Assembly: GCF_001687325.1 (NCBI RefSeq)
Contig: NZ_LZRD01000006.1
Span: 248,001 to 312,000, forward strand
Length of the DNA stretch: 64,000 bases
DNA from: Streptomyces sp. PTY087I2
Lineage (GTDB): Bacteria > Actinomycetota > Actinomycetes > Streptomycetales > Streptomycetaceae
Direction of reading: 5' to 3'
Positions 8,060 to 16,295 of this stretch are shown here, piece by piece; position 1 is the stretch's first letter; the number at the start of each line of letters is the position of its first letter. The position numbers and the translations under genes are program-made. The notes beneath the pieces are model-generated. The model made no database searches. It was not told the origin of the DNA and saw only the letters and a program-made list of their open reading frames with translations.

Positions 8060-9193
8060 ATGCGACTGCACGTCGACCAGCGCCACGAGCGGGTGCTCGA
8101 ACTCGTCCGCGAGCGCGGCAGCCTGCGCGTCGCCGAACTCGCCGAGGAACTCGGCATGTCCGCCGTCACCCTGCGCCGGGACGTCGAGGCGCTGGCGGCC
8201 CAGGGTCTGGTGGAGCGGCTGCACGGCGCGGTGGTGTGGCCCGCCGGGCAGTCCCGGCCCGCCCCGGCCCCCGTGCCGTCCGCCGAAGGGCTGGTGGTCG
8301 GGATGGTCGTGCCGACCACCGAGTACTACTACGCGGACGTGGTGCGCGGCGCCCGGCAGACCGTCGAGGGCGCGGGCGCCCGGCTGACGATCGGGCTCTC
8401 CCGCTACCTCCCCGACGAGGATGCCGCCCAGGCCCGGCGGCTGCTGTCCACCGGCGCCGACGGGCTGCTGCTCACCCCCAGCTGGGAGCGCGGCTGCCCG
8501 GAGCAGGGCGAGGGGCTGTGGACGGTGGAGCAAAAGACTCCGGTCGTCCTGGTGGAACGCTCGGCACCGCTCGGCCATCCGGCGGCGCGCCTGGACCGGG
8601 TGCGCTCGGACCACGCGCACGGGGCCGCCGAAGCGGTGGCGCACCTGGCCGGGCTCGGCCACCGGGCGATCGCGCTCGCCGTGCAGGACAGCCCGACCGC
8701 TCCTCGGCTCCGGGTCGGCTACCGGGCCGCCGTGGAGGCGCTGGGGCTGACTCCCGTGTCGCCCTCACCGCTGGACGAGGCCCCGTCACGGTCGGAGGCC
8801 GATCGTTTCGAGCGGACGCTGGAGTACCTGTGCCAGGGCGTGGCGAGCGGCAACGTGACCGCCGCGATCGTGCACAGCGACGCCGACGCGATCGTCCTGA
8901 TCCCCCGGCTCCAGGCCAGGGGGGTGCGGGTGCCCGAGGACCTGGCGGTGATCGCGTACGACGACGAGGTCGCCTCGCTCGCCGACCTGCCGCTCACCGC
9001 GGTGGCCCCGGACAAGCACGCCGTGGGCGCCGCCGCGGCCCGCCTCCTGCTGTCCCGCCTCGGCGTCCACGACCCCGGCACGACGGACGCCATGGATGCG
9101 ACGGGCCAGGGTTCCGGTGCCCGTCGGCACTTGGACATCCTGCCCACCCTGCGGGTCCGGGTCTCCTGCGGGGCGGCCGCCGCCGCTCCGTAA
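8060..9193 (+). CDS. Hybrid transcriptional regulator: DeoR-type HTH + LacI-type sugar sensor
   Basis: The 377-aa protein starts MRLHVDQRHERVLELVRERG and has a DeoR-like winged helix: SLRVAELAEELGMSAVTLRR, then DVEALAAQGLVERLHG. From ~75 on it is a periplasmic-binding fold of the LacI/GalR kind: EGLVVGMVVPTTEYYYADVV, GADGLLLTPSW, HGAAEAVAHLAGLGHRAIAL and VRVPEDLAVIAYDDE. True LacI proteins have a different N-terminal HTH, so this is a domain swap known in actinobacteria. It probably senses a saccharide and represses the divergent lyase and the importer operon downstream. Confidence 0.85.
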   Translation: MRLHVDQRHERVLELVRERGSLRVAELAEELGMSAVTLRRDVEALAAQGLVERLHGAVVWPAGQSRPAPAPVPSAEGLVVGMVVPTTEYYYADVVRGARQTVEGAGARLTIGLSRYLPDEDAAQARRLLSTGADGLLLTPSWERGCPEQGEGLWTVEQKTPVVLVERSAPLGHPAARLDRVRSDHAHGAAEAVAHLAGLGHRAIALAVQDSPTAPRLRVGYRAAVEALGLTPVSPSPLDEAPSRSEADRFERTLEYLCQGVASGNVTAAIVHSDADAIVLIPRLQARGVRVPEDLAVIAYDDEVASLADLPLTAVAPDKHAVGAAAARLLLSRLGVHDPGTTDAMDATGQGSGARRHLDILPTLRVRVSCGAAAAAP

Positions 9194-9295
9194 CGCAGAA
9201 ACGACGCGAGACGCACCGCACCACGAGCCGTGCCCCGGGCCAACAGGCCCTGCGGGCGCGGCTCTTCGCATTCCGGGGGGCAGAGGTGCGTCACT

Positions 9296-9308
9296 GATCG
9301 ATTCGATT
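9296..9308. promoter_or_regulatory. Operator-like inverted repeat upstream of the importer operon
   Basis: GATCG-ATT-CGATT is the third copy of the motif, one mismatch from a perfect repeat. It ends 17 bp before a TTGACG hexamer (9326-9331) that could be the -35 of the importer promoter. A regulator bound here would overlap the polymerase site. Confidence 0.5.
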
Positions 9309-9325
9309 GAATTGGTCATTCGCTC

Positions 9326-9353
9326 TTGACGGCGATCGGTTCCGCGCAAAATG
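9326..9353 (+). promoter_or_regulatory. Putative housekeeping promoter of the sugar importer operon
   Basis: TTGACG at 9326-9331 is followed after 16 nt by AAAATG at 9348-9353. The first plausible start codon is the ATG at 9408, giving a short leader with AGGAG 8 nt before it. Assigned by eye. Confidence 0.4.
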
Positions 9354-9407
9354 ATGTGTGCCGTTCACCTCATCTCCCGCAGTTCGAGGTCTCGTAGGAG
9401 CCGGCCC

Positions 9408-10712
9408 ATGCCCTGTATCGCCCGCACGTCCCGCCTCGCCCTCGCGGCGTCCGCCGCCTCACTCGCCCTGCTCGTCACCGCCTGCGGCGGCTCGGGCTCG
9501 GACGCCTCGGGCCCCGGCGGCGGCAAGCCCGTCACCCTCACCTTCTGGTCGGCCACCGCGGGCGCCAAGGAGACCGCCGACGCCTTCAACAAGACGCACA
9601 CCGACATCAAGGTGAAGTTCTCCATGGTCCCCGCGGGCCCCGAGGGCGTCACCAAACTGTCCAACGCGGTCAAGGGCGGCAACGCCCCCGACGTGGCCAC
9701 CATGGACTACTCCGCCCTGCCCGAGTACGCCAGCGAAGGGAACCTGGAGGACCTCACCTCCAGCTCCGGCGACCTGGTGAAGAAGGAGTTCCCCGAGGCC
9801 GTCCAGTCCCTGGTCAACCTCGGCGGATCCACCTGGGCGGTCCCCTTCGACGTCACACCGATCCAGCTCTTCTACCGCAAGGACCTGTTCAAGAAGCACG
9901 GCGTCGACGTGCCGACGACCTGGGCCGAATACCGTACGGCCGCCGAGAAGATCCACGCCGGCGACCCCGACGTCACCATCACCAACTTCGGCGGCGGCGA
10001 CCCCGCCCTGCTCTCCGGCCTCGCCTGGCAGGCCGGCGCCCGGTGGTACGGCACCAACGGCGACGCCTGGAAGGTCAACATCGACGACGCGGCCTCCCGT
10101 AAGGTCGCCGCCTACTGGGACAAGCTCCTCGCCGACGGCCTTGCCTCCAAGACCCCGCTCTGGGGCGAGGGCGAGACCAAGGAACGCGCCACCGGCAAGG
10201 TCGCCACCATCATCGGCGCCGCCTGGAGCGCCGGGAACTTCCCCGTCAGCTACCCCGACTCCAAGGGCAAGTGGGGCATAGCGCCCCTGCCCACCTGGGA
10301 CGGCAAGCCGAGCACCGGCATGTACGGCGGAACCTCCTACATCGTGCCCAAGGGCAGCGAACACACCGAAGCCGCCGCCGAGTTCATCAAGTGGGTCACC
10401 ACCGAACCGGAGGCCATGACCGCCCGCCTCAGCTCCCTCAAGACCCCCAGCAGCGCCCTGCCCGCCAACGAGGGCATGCGCGCCACGGCGGCGAAGCAGT
10501 TCGACAGCTCCTACTTCGGGGACCAGGACGTCTACGCCGTGGCCGGTCAGGCGGCCGACACCATCGTGCCCGGCTGGACCTGGGGCCCCGTCCAGCAGCA
10601 GGTCACCTCGGTGCAGATGGCCGCGGGCGGCGACCACACCAAGATGCTGAGCTCCGGTCAGGCGAAGGGTGAGAGCGCGGTCACCGATCGCGGCCTGAAG
10701 CTCGACAAGTAG
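9408..10712 (+). CDS. Sugar ABC transporter substrate-binding lipoprotein
   Basis: This 434-aa family-1 binding protein begins with a lipoprotein signal ending in LLVTAC, so it is anchored outside the membrane by lipidation of Cys ~26. Typical landmarks are VTLTFWSATAGAKETADAFN, GNAPDVATMDYSALPEYAS, DVTPIQLFYRKDLFKKHGVD, PTTWAEYRTAAEKI and MYGGTSYIVPKGSEHTEAAA. It would deliver an oligosaccharide, perhaps products of the nearby lyase, to the two permeases downstream. An upstream in-frame ATG at 9351 was rejected because it falls in the promoter. Confidence 0.9.
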   Translation: MPCIARTSRLALAASAASLALLVTACGGSGSDASGPGGGKPVTLTFWSATAGAKETADAFNKTHTDIKVKFSMVPAGPEGVTKLSNAVKGGNAPDVATMDYSALPEYASEGNLEDLTSSSGDLVKKEFPEAVQSLVNLGGSTWAVPFDVTPIQLFYRKDLFKKHGVDVPTTWAEYRTAAEKIHAGDPDVTITNFGGGDPALLSGLAWQAGARWYGTNGDAWKVNIDDAASRKVAAYWDKLLADGLASKTPLWGEGETKERATGKVATIIGAAWSAGNFPVSYPDSKGKWGIAPLPTWDGKPSTGMYGGTSYIVPKGSEHTEAAAEFIKWVTTEPEAMTARLSSLKTPSSALPANEGMRATAAKQFDSSYFGDQDVYAVAGQAADTIVPGWTWGPVQQQVTSVQMAAGGDHTKMLSSGQAKGESAVTDRGLKLDK

Positions 10713-10739
10713 GGCCTGACGCACGGCCCTGACCCCGCG

Positions 10740-10768
10740 GCTGCCCGGCACCCGCCGTGCCGGGCAGC
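10740..10768 (+). terminator. Intercistronic stem-loop between binding protein and permease genes
   Basis: GCTGCCCGGCA (10740-10750) pairs perfectly with 10758-10768 around a 7-nt loop. There is no T-tract. Such hairpins after a binding-protein gene usually cause partial termination or protect the upstream mRNA, giving more binding protein than permease. Confidence 0.6.
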
Positions 10769-10812
10769 CCCACCCCTCGACCGACCGCCCCACCCCGCCG
10801 AAGGAGCACCAG

Positions 10813-11814
10813 GTGGCAGCCCCACTCGCCCGGCCGGCCAAGACCCCGGCACCCCCGGCCGTGCCGCCGCCCGCCGGACCCGCCCGATCCGCCGGACCGG
10901 GAAAGCCCGGCGCCCCGGGCGGCCCCGGCACACGACGCGGACAGCGCCGGGCCGTCGCCTTGTTCACCGTCCCGTTCTTCGCGCTGTTCGCCGCCGTCAC
11001 CGTCCTGCCGATGATCTACGCGGCCTGGATGAGCCTCTACCGGGAGGAGTCCTCCGGCCTGGGATTCGGCGGAACCGAGCGCGTCTTCGCCGGATTCGGC
11101 AACTTCACCGAAGCCCTCGGCAGCGAGGCGTTCCTCCGCTCCTTCGGGAACATCGCCCTCTACTGCGCCCTCTACATCCCCGCGATGGTCGGCGGCGCGC
11201 TCATCCTGGCCCTGCTCGTCGACTCGGCCATGGCCCGGGCCAGGCGCTTCTTCCAGATCGCCTACTTCCTGCCGCACGCGGTGCCCGGCCTGATCGCCTC
11301 GCTGATCTGGCTCTACCTCTACACACCCGGCCTCAGCCCGATCATCGACGTACTGGACGCCCTCGGCGCGAACTGGAACTTCTTCGGCGAGGACGAGGCG
11401 ATCTACTCCGTCGTCAACATCTCCGCCTGGCAGTGGACCGGCTACAACATGATCATCTTCTACGCGGGGCTCCAGGCCGTTCCCCGCGAGGTCCTCGAAG
11501 CCGCGACCGTCGACGGAGCCGGCGCCCTGCGCACCGCCCTCCAGGTCAAGATCCCCATGATTCGTCCGACCGTCGTGCTGACCCTGCTGTTCACCTGCGT
11601 CGGCGCCATCCAGCTCTTCGACGCCCCCAAACTCGTCCAGCTGCGCGCCAACACCATGGGCGAGGACTGGTCGCCGACCATGTTCATCTACACCGCGGCC
11701 TTCAAGGGCCACGACTACGGCCTGGCCGCCGCGAGCTCCCTGCTGCTCGCCCTCGTCGCCGGGCTGCTGTCCTTCGTCGTCACCAAGCTCGGCAACCGGT
11801 GGAAGGCCTCATGA
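10813..11814 (+). CDS. Sugar ABC transporter permease (MalF type)
   Basis: This 333-aa inner-membrane protein starts at GTG after AAGGAG. A Pro/Ala-rich cytoplasmic N-terminus (~45 residues) precedes six predicted membrane helices, the first being AVALFTVPFFALFAAVTVLP. The EAA loop that contacts the ATPase reads EVLEAATVDGAGALRTALQV at ~228-247. It pairs with the next permease and overlaps it by ATGA. No ATPase is encoded in the operon, so a shared MsiK-type ATPase elsewhere is presumed. Confidence 0.9.
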   Translation: MAAPLARPAKTPAPPAVPPPAGPARSAGPGKPGAPGGPGTRRGQRRAVALFTVPFFALFAAVTVLPMIYAAWMSLYREESSGLGFGGTERVFAGFGNFTEALGSEAFLRSFGNIALYCALYIPAMVGGALILALLVDSAMARARRFFQIAYFLPHAVPGLIASLIWLYLYTPGLSPIIDVLDALGANWNFFGEDEAIYSVVNISAWQWTGYNMIIFYAGLQAVPREVLEAATVDGAGALRTALQVKIPMIRPTVVLTLLFTCVGAIQLFDAPKLVQLRANTMGEDWSPTMFIYTAAFKGHDYGLAAASSLLLALVAGLLSFVVTKLGNRWKAS

Positions 11815-12749
11815 GCACCCAGACAGCCAACCGCGAGGCACCGGCCGCCGTCACCCGGCGCGACCGAGCCGAACGCCGCACCGCACCACGGCCGCCCGCA
11901 CGACGGAGCCGCACCGGCGGCCTCACCTCCCGGGTGGCGGTGAACGCCGTCCTGGCCATCGTCGCCGTCTACACGCTGATGCCGCTGACCTGGCTCCTCA
12001 TCGCCTCCACCAAGAGCTACCGGGACCTGTTCGCCACCAACCCGTTCAGCCTCGGCGACTTCCACCTCCTGGCCAACCTCAACGCCCTCCTCGAATACAA
12101 CGACGGCGTCTTCGTCCGCTGGATGCTCAACAGCCTCCTCTACACCGTCGTCGCCTCCCTCCTCTCCACCCTCATCTCCGTCGCCTGCGGCTACGCCTTC
12201 GACAAATACGCCTTCCGCGGCCGGGAGAAGTGGTTCGGCGTCGTCCTCGTCGGCGTCCTCATCCCCTCGACCGTCGTCCAGCTCCCGCTGTACCTGATGG
12301 CCTCCGAACTGGGCCTCGTCAACACCTACTGGGCCGTCCTGATCCCCAGCCTCGTCAACCCCTTCGGCGTCTACCTGGCCCGCGTCTTCTCCGAGGGGTA
12401 CGTGCCGGGCGAGGTCCTCGAAGCCGCCCGCGTCGACGGAGCCGGCGAGGTGAAGACCTTCGTCAAGGTCTCCCTGCCGATGCTCGCGCCCGGCTTCGTG
12501 ACCATCTTCCTGTTCTCCTTCACCGCGAGCTGGAACAACTTCTACGGCGCGCTCATGATGCTCAACGACGACCGGCTCTACCCGGTCAACCTCGGCCTGT
12601 TCATGTGGAACCAGAACGTCTACCAGCAGCCGGAGCTCTACCCGCTGGTCATCATCGGCTCCCTCGTCGCCGTCGTCCCCCTGATCGTCGCCTTCCTCTG
12701 CCTCCAGCGCTTCTGGCGCTCGGGCCTCACCGCAGGAGCCGTCAAGTGA
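11811..12749 (+). CDS. Sugar ABC transporter permease (MalG type)
   Basis: This 312-aa permease starts inside the stop of its partner (ATGA). After a basic, Pro-rich N-terminus it has about six membrane helices, beginning VAVNAVLAIVAVYTLMPLTW. The EAA loop reads EVLEAARVDGAGEVKTFVKV and is followed by SLPMLAPGF. Together with the upstream permease it forms the import channel. Its end overlaps the next gene by GTGA, so transport and the dehydrogenase are translated together. Confidence 0.9.
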   Translation: MSTQTANREAPAAVTRRDRAERRTAPRPPARRSRTGGLTSRVAVNAVLAIVAVYTLMPLTWLLIASTKSYRDLFATNPFSLGDFHLLANLNALLEYNDGVFVRWMLNSLLYTVVASLLSTLISVACGYAFDKYAFRGREKWFGVVLVGVLIPSTVVQLPLYLMASELGLVNTYWAVLIPSLVNPFGVYLARVFSEGYVPGEVLEAARVDGAGEVKTFVKVSLPMLAPGFVTIFLFSFTASWNNFYGALMMLNDDRLYPVNLGLFMWNQNVYQQPELYPLVIIGSLVAVVPLIVAFLCLQRFWRSGLTAGAVK

Positions 12750-13783
12750 GCCACTCCGCCACGCCCCGGGTGACCCGCCCCCGCACCGTCCTGGCGATGA
12801 ACGGCGAGACCCGGGCCGCGATCCTGGCCCCCGAAGCCCTGGACCGGCTCGCCCGCGTCGCCGACCTCGACCCCCGACTCCTCGTCACCGACTTCGGCGC
12901 CGACGACCCCGCCCAGCGCACCGGACTCCACGAGGCCGAGGTCCTGTTCACCGGCTGGGGCTGCCCCCCGCTCGACCCGGCCGCCCTCAGCGCCATGCCC
13001 CGGCTGCGCGCCGTCGTCCACGCCGCAGGATCCGTCAAGCACCACATCACCCAGGACGTCTGGGACCGGGGCATCGCCGTGAGCACCGCCGCCACGGCCA
13101 ACGCCCTCCCCGTCGCCGAGTACACGGTCGCCGCGATCCTCTTCGCCAACAAGCGCATCCTGGAGAGCGCCCGCGTCTACCGCGAAGCACGCTCCCGGGT
13201 GAACCTCCTCGAACGGTTCCCCGGCGTCGGCAACTACCGCCGCACCGTGGGCATCGTGGGCGCCTCCCGCATCGGCCGCCGCGTCGTCGAACTGCTGCGC
13301 CCCTACGACCTGCGCGTCCTGGTTCACGACCCGTACCTCGACGAGGCGGACGCCCGGGCCCTCGGCGTGGAGCGCACCGAACTCGACACCCTGGCGGCCG
13401 AGAGCGACGTCGTCAGCATCCACGCCCCCGAACTCCCCGGCACCCGCCATCTGTTCGACGCCCCGCGCCTCGCGCTGATGCGGGACGGGGCGACCCTCGT
13501 CAACACCGCACGCGGCTCCCTGGTGGACACCGAAGCACTGGTGAAGGAAGCGGTCACCGGACGCCTGAACGCCGTCCTCGACCACACGGAACCGGAAGTC
13601 CTGCCCGCCGACTCGCCCCTCTACGTTCTGCCGAACGTCCTGCTCACCCCGCACATCGCCGGCTCCCAGGGGGGCGAACTCCACCGGCTCGCCGACGCCG
13701 CCGTCGACGAACTCGAACGGTACGCGCACGGCTTGCCGTTCGCCCACGCGGTGGACCCCCGCACCCTGCACCAGCAGGCCTGA
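12746..13783 (+). CDS. D-isomer-specific 2-hydroxyacid dehydrogenase family protein
   Basis: The 345-aa product starts at a GTG overlapping the permease stop. The nucleotide-binding region has TVGIVGASRIGRRVVELLRP, with GASRIG in place of the usual GxGxxG. Catalytic landmarks are Arg in VNTARGSLVDTEAL, Glu in DHTEPEVLPADSPLY and His in LLTPHIAGSQGGELHRLAD. It should interconvert a 2-hydroxyacid and a 2-oxoacid with NAD(P)H. In this operon the substrate may be a sugar acid freed from a uronic-acid glycan; this is inference. Confidence 0.8.
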   Translation: MSHSATPRVTRPRTVLAMNGETRAAILAPEALDRLARVADLDPRLLVTDFGADDPAQRTGLHEAEVLFTGWGCPPLDPAALSAMPRLRAVVHAAGSVKHHITQDVWDRGIAVSTAATANALPVAEYTVAAILFANKRILESARVYREARSRVNLLERFPGVGNYRRTVGIVGASRIGRRVVELLRPYDLRVLVHDPYLDEADARALGVERTELDTLAAESDVVSIHAPELPGTRHLFDAPRLALMRDGATLVNTARGSLVDTEALVKEAVTGRLNAVLDHTEPEVLPADSPLYVLPNVLLTPHIAGSQGGELHRLADAAVDELERYAHGLPFAHAVDPRTLHQQA

Positions 13784-13827
13784 ACCCGTCCCCGTACCCA
13801 CCTCCGTACCCCTCCGGGAGACCCGCC

Positions 13828-15315
13828 ATGTCCCGTGCCCGCCGCGTGCTCGTCGTCGGCATCGACGGAGTGCGCCTCGACACCCTGCGCCGGGTGCCCA
13901 CCCCACACCTCGACGCCGTGGCCGACGCCGGATTCCTGGCCCCGGTGACCGTGGGGGAGGACACCCCCACCATGTCCGGCCCCTGCTGGGCCACCGTCGT
14001 CACCGGAGTCTGCGTTACCAAGCACGCCGTATGGAGCAACGACTTCAGCGGCCACCGCCTCGGCGTCTTCCCGGACTTCGCGACCCGCCTGGCCCGCCAG
14101 GACGGCCGCCGCACCTATGTCGCGGCGGCCTGGGAACCCCTGGTCACCGTCGCCGACGGCGGTCCCCTGTTCCGCCGCCCCACCCGGCTCACCCACCACG
14201 CACCGGCCGCCGACACCCCCGCCGCCTGGGAGGAGGCCGATGCATCGACCGTGCGCGACGCGGTGGCCGTCCTCACCCATGAGGATCCCGAGGCGTCCTT
14301 CGTCTACCTCGGCGCCCCCGACGAGACCGCCCACCACCTCGGCTGCGGCGAAGCGTACGAGGCATCGATCGAGTCCGCCGACCGCCGCCTGGGCGACCTC
14401 CTCACCGCCCTGCGGGCCCGGCCCGGTTACGAGAACGAGGCCTGGACCGTCCTCGTCGTCACCGACCACGGGCACCGGGACGAGGGCGGCCACGGCGGCG
14501 ACAGCCCGGCCGAACGCACCGCCTGGCTCGCCTGCGCGGGCCCGGACATCACCGCCGGGGCCCGCCCCGCCCGCCCCGTCCGGCACGAGGACGTCGCCGC
14601 CCAGGTGTACGCGGCCCTGGACCGTACGCCCGACTCGCACTGGACGCTCGAAGGCCGCCGGATATCCACAGTGCCGCGCGGGGTGCTCCTCGATATGGAC
14701 GGCACGCTCGTCGACACCGAGCCGCTCTGGCTGGAGGCGTCCCGGGCCGTTGCGGCGGCCCACGGCCACCACCTCACCGAGGAGGAGGGCGCCGCGGTCC
14801 TCGGCCGCACCTGCGCCGACACGGCCGCCGGCCTCGTACGGCTGTGTCCGGAGCCCACCACCGTCGCCGGGCTGGAGACCGAGCTGGAGGACACGTTCCT
14901 CGCCGCGGTCGAAGCGGGCGTGGAACTGCGGCCCGGAGCACGCGCCCTGCTGGACCGGCTGGAACGGGATGACCTGCCCGCCGCCCTGGTGTCGGCGTCG
15001 CCGCGCCGGGTGGTGGACGCGGTCCTGCGTACGTTGGGCGGCGAGGCGTTCCGTACGACGGTGGCGGACGGCGAGAGCGACCGCTCGAAGCCCTTCCCGG
15101 ACCCCTACCTGAAGGCGGCCGCGCGGCTGGGGCTGCCGCCCGAGGCCTGCTTGGCGGTCGAGGACAGCCCCACCGGAGTGGCCGCGGCGGAGGCGGCGGG
15201 CTGCCGGGTGCTGGCCGTGCCCTCGGCGGCGCCGATCGCGTCGGCCCCGGGACGGCGGGTACGGACGGACCTCACGGCCCTGCTGCGGGAATGGGGACCG
15301 GAGCAGTCGGCATGA
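13828..15315 (+). CDS. Fusion: alkaline-phosphatase-superfamily hydrolase + HAD phosphatase
   Basis: This is a two-domain protein of 495 aa. Residues 1-~280 belong to the alkaline phosphatase/nucleotide pyrophosphatase superfamily: VVGIDGVRLDTL (metal Asp ~13), DTPTMSGPCWATVVTGV (nucleophile region), ETAHHLGCGEAYEASI and VVTDHGHRDEGGHGGDS (metal ligands). Residues ~284-495 are a beta-phosphoglucomutase-like HAD: LLDMDGTLVDTEPLW (nucleophile Asp289), VSASPRRVVDAVL, SKPFPDPYLKAAARLGLPPE and AVEDSPTGVAAAEAAG. Joining two unrelated phosphohydrolases is uncommon and suggests consecutive dephosphorylation steps. It is the last gene of the importer operon. Confidence 0.8.
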   Translation: MSRARRVLVVGIDGVRLDTLRRVPTPHLDAVADAGFLAPVTVGEDTPTMSGPCWATVVTGVCVTKHAVWSNDFSGHRLGVFPDFATRLARQDGRRTYVAAAWEPLVTVADGGPLFRRPTRLTHHAPAADTPAAWEEADASTVRDAVAVLTHEDPEASFVYLGAPDETAHHLGCGEAYEASIESADRRLGDLLTALRARPGYENEAWTVLVVTDHGHRDEGGHGGDSPAERTAWLACAGPDITAGARPARPVRHEDVAAQVYAALDRTPDSHWTLEGRRISTVPRGVLLDMDGTLVDTEPLWLEASRAVAAAHGHHLTEEEGAAVLGRTCADTAAGLVRLCPEPTTVAGLETELEDTFLAAVEAGVELRPGARALLDRLERDDLPAALVSASPRRVVDAVLRTLGGEAFRTTVADGESDRSKPFPDPYLKAAARLGLPPEACLAVEDSPTGVAAAEAAGCRVLAVPSAAPIASAPGRRVRTDLTALLREWGPEQSA

Positions 15316-15328
15316 CGTGACGTCATGA

Positions 15329-15375
15329 GGACGCCGGGGGCCGACGGGCGCGCTGCCCGCCGGCCCCCGGCGTCC
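15329..15375. terminator. Bidirectional terminator between convergent units
   Basis: GGACGCCGGGGGCCG (15329-15343) pairs perfectly with 15361-15375. The 17-nt loop itself contains GGGC/GCCC and can extend the hairpin. It sits between the fusion gene and the convergent aldolase gene. Confidence 0.75.
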
Positions 15376-15381
15376 TGGTTG

Positions 15382-16251
15382 TCACGCGGCGTGCGCCCGC
15401 CCCGGGGCCAGCACCGCCATCAGCCGCGCCACCGTACGGGCCATCGCGTCCCGGCCGTCCGCCAGATACCGGCGCGGGTCCACACCCCGGTCGTCCTGGG
15501 CCAGCCGCTCCCGTATCGCCCCGGTCATCGCGATGTTCAACGCGGTCCCGATGTTCACCTTGCGGATCCCGCCCTCCACCGCCCGGGCCAGTTCCTCGTC
15601 GGAGGCCCCCGATGAACCGTGCAGCACCAGCGGAACCGGCACCGCCGCACGCAGCCCGTCCAGCAGACCGTGGTCGATGACGGCGTCCCGCGAGGTCATG
15701 GCGTGCGAGGTGCCGACCGCCACGGCCAGCGCGTCGACCCCGGTGGCCGCGACGAACGACCGCGCCTCCTCGGGGTCCGTACGCGCCCCGGGCGCATGGG
15801 CGTTCAGCGGCGGCTCCCCGTTCTTCCCGCCGACCTGACCGAGCTCGGCCTCCAGCCACAGGCCCCGCTCGTGCGCCCAGACGGCGGCGGCACGGGTGGC
15901 CGCCAGATTCTCCGCGTACGGCAGCCGCGCGGCATCGAACATCGCCGAACTGAAACCGCAGTCCGCCGCCCGGTGCAGCAGCTCCGTCGACTGCACATGG
16001 TCCAGGTGCAGGGAGACGGGGACGGCTGCCTGGTCCGCGACCTCCGCCGCGGCACGCGCGATCGGCCGCGGCCGGCCCCGGTGATAGGCGACCGCGTTCT
16101 CGCTGATCTGGAGGATCACCGGCGAACCCGCCGCCTCCGCGCCCTCCGCGATGGCTTGCGCGTGTTCCAGGGTGATGACGTTGAACGCGGCGACCGCACG
16201 GTGCTGTGCGGCGGCCTCGGCGATCAGATCGCCGGTGGCGGCGAGGGGCAT
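15382..16251 (-). CDS. Class II fructose/tagatose-bisphosphate aldolase
   Basis: The 289-aa protein has the class II aldolase layout: AVAAFNVITLEHAQAIAEGA, PVSLHLDHVQSTELLHRAAD (catalytic Asp and zinc His of LDH), GLWLEAELGQVGGKNGE, DALAVAVGTSHA (zinc His), PLVLHGSSGASDEELARAVE (zinc His) and GIRKVNIGTALN. The length fits the GatY/KbaY/FBA group. It splits a ketose bisphosphate into dihydroxyacetone phosphate and an aldehyde. It lies 44 bp downstream of a SIS isomerase on the same strand, as in hexosamine-use loci; no sugar-phosphate kinase is in the cluster. Confidence 0.85.
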   Translation of the reverse strand: MPLAATGDLIAEAAAQHRAVAAFNVITLEHAQAIAEGAEAAGSPVILQISENAVAYHRGRPRPIARAAAEVADQAAVPVSLHLDHVQSTELLHRAADCGFSSAMFDAARLPYAENLAATRAAAVWAHERGLWLEAELGQVGGKNGEPPLNAHAPGARTDPEEARSFVAATGVDALAVAVGTSHAMTSRDAVIDHGLLDGLRAAVPVPLVLHGSSGASDEELARAVEGGIRKVNIGTALNIAMTGAIRERLAQDDRGVDPRRYLADGRDAMARTVARLMAVLAPGRAHAA

Positions 16252-16295
16252 GGCGACTCCGGGATGAGGGACCGTCGGCAGGGGGGCGCGGGCTG

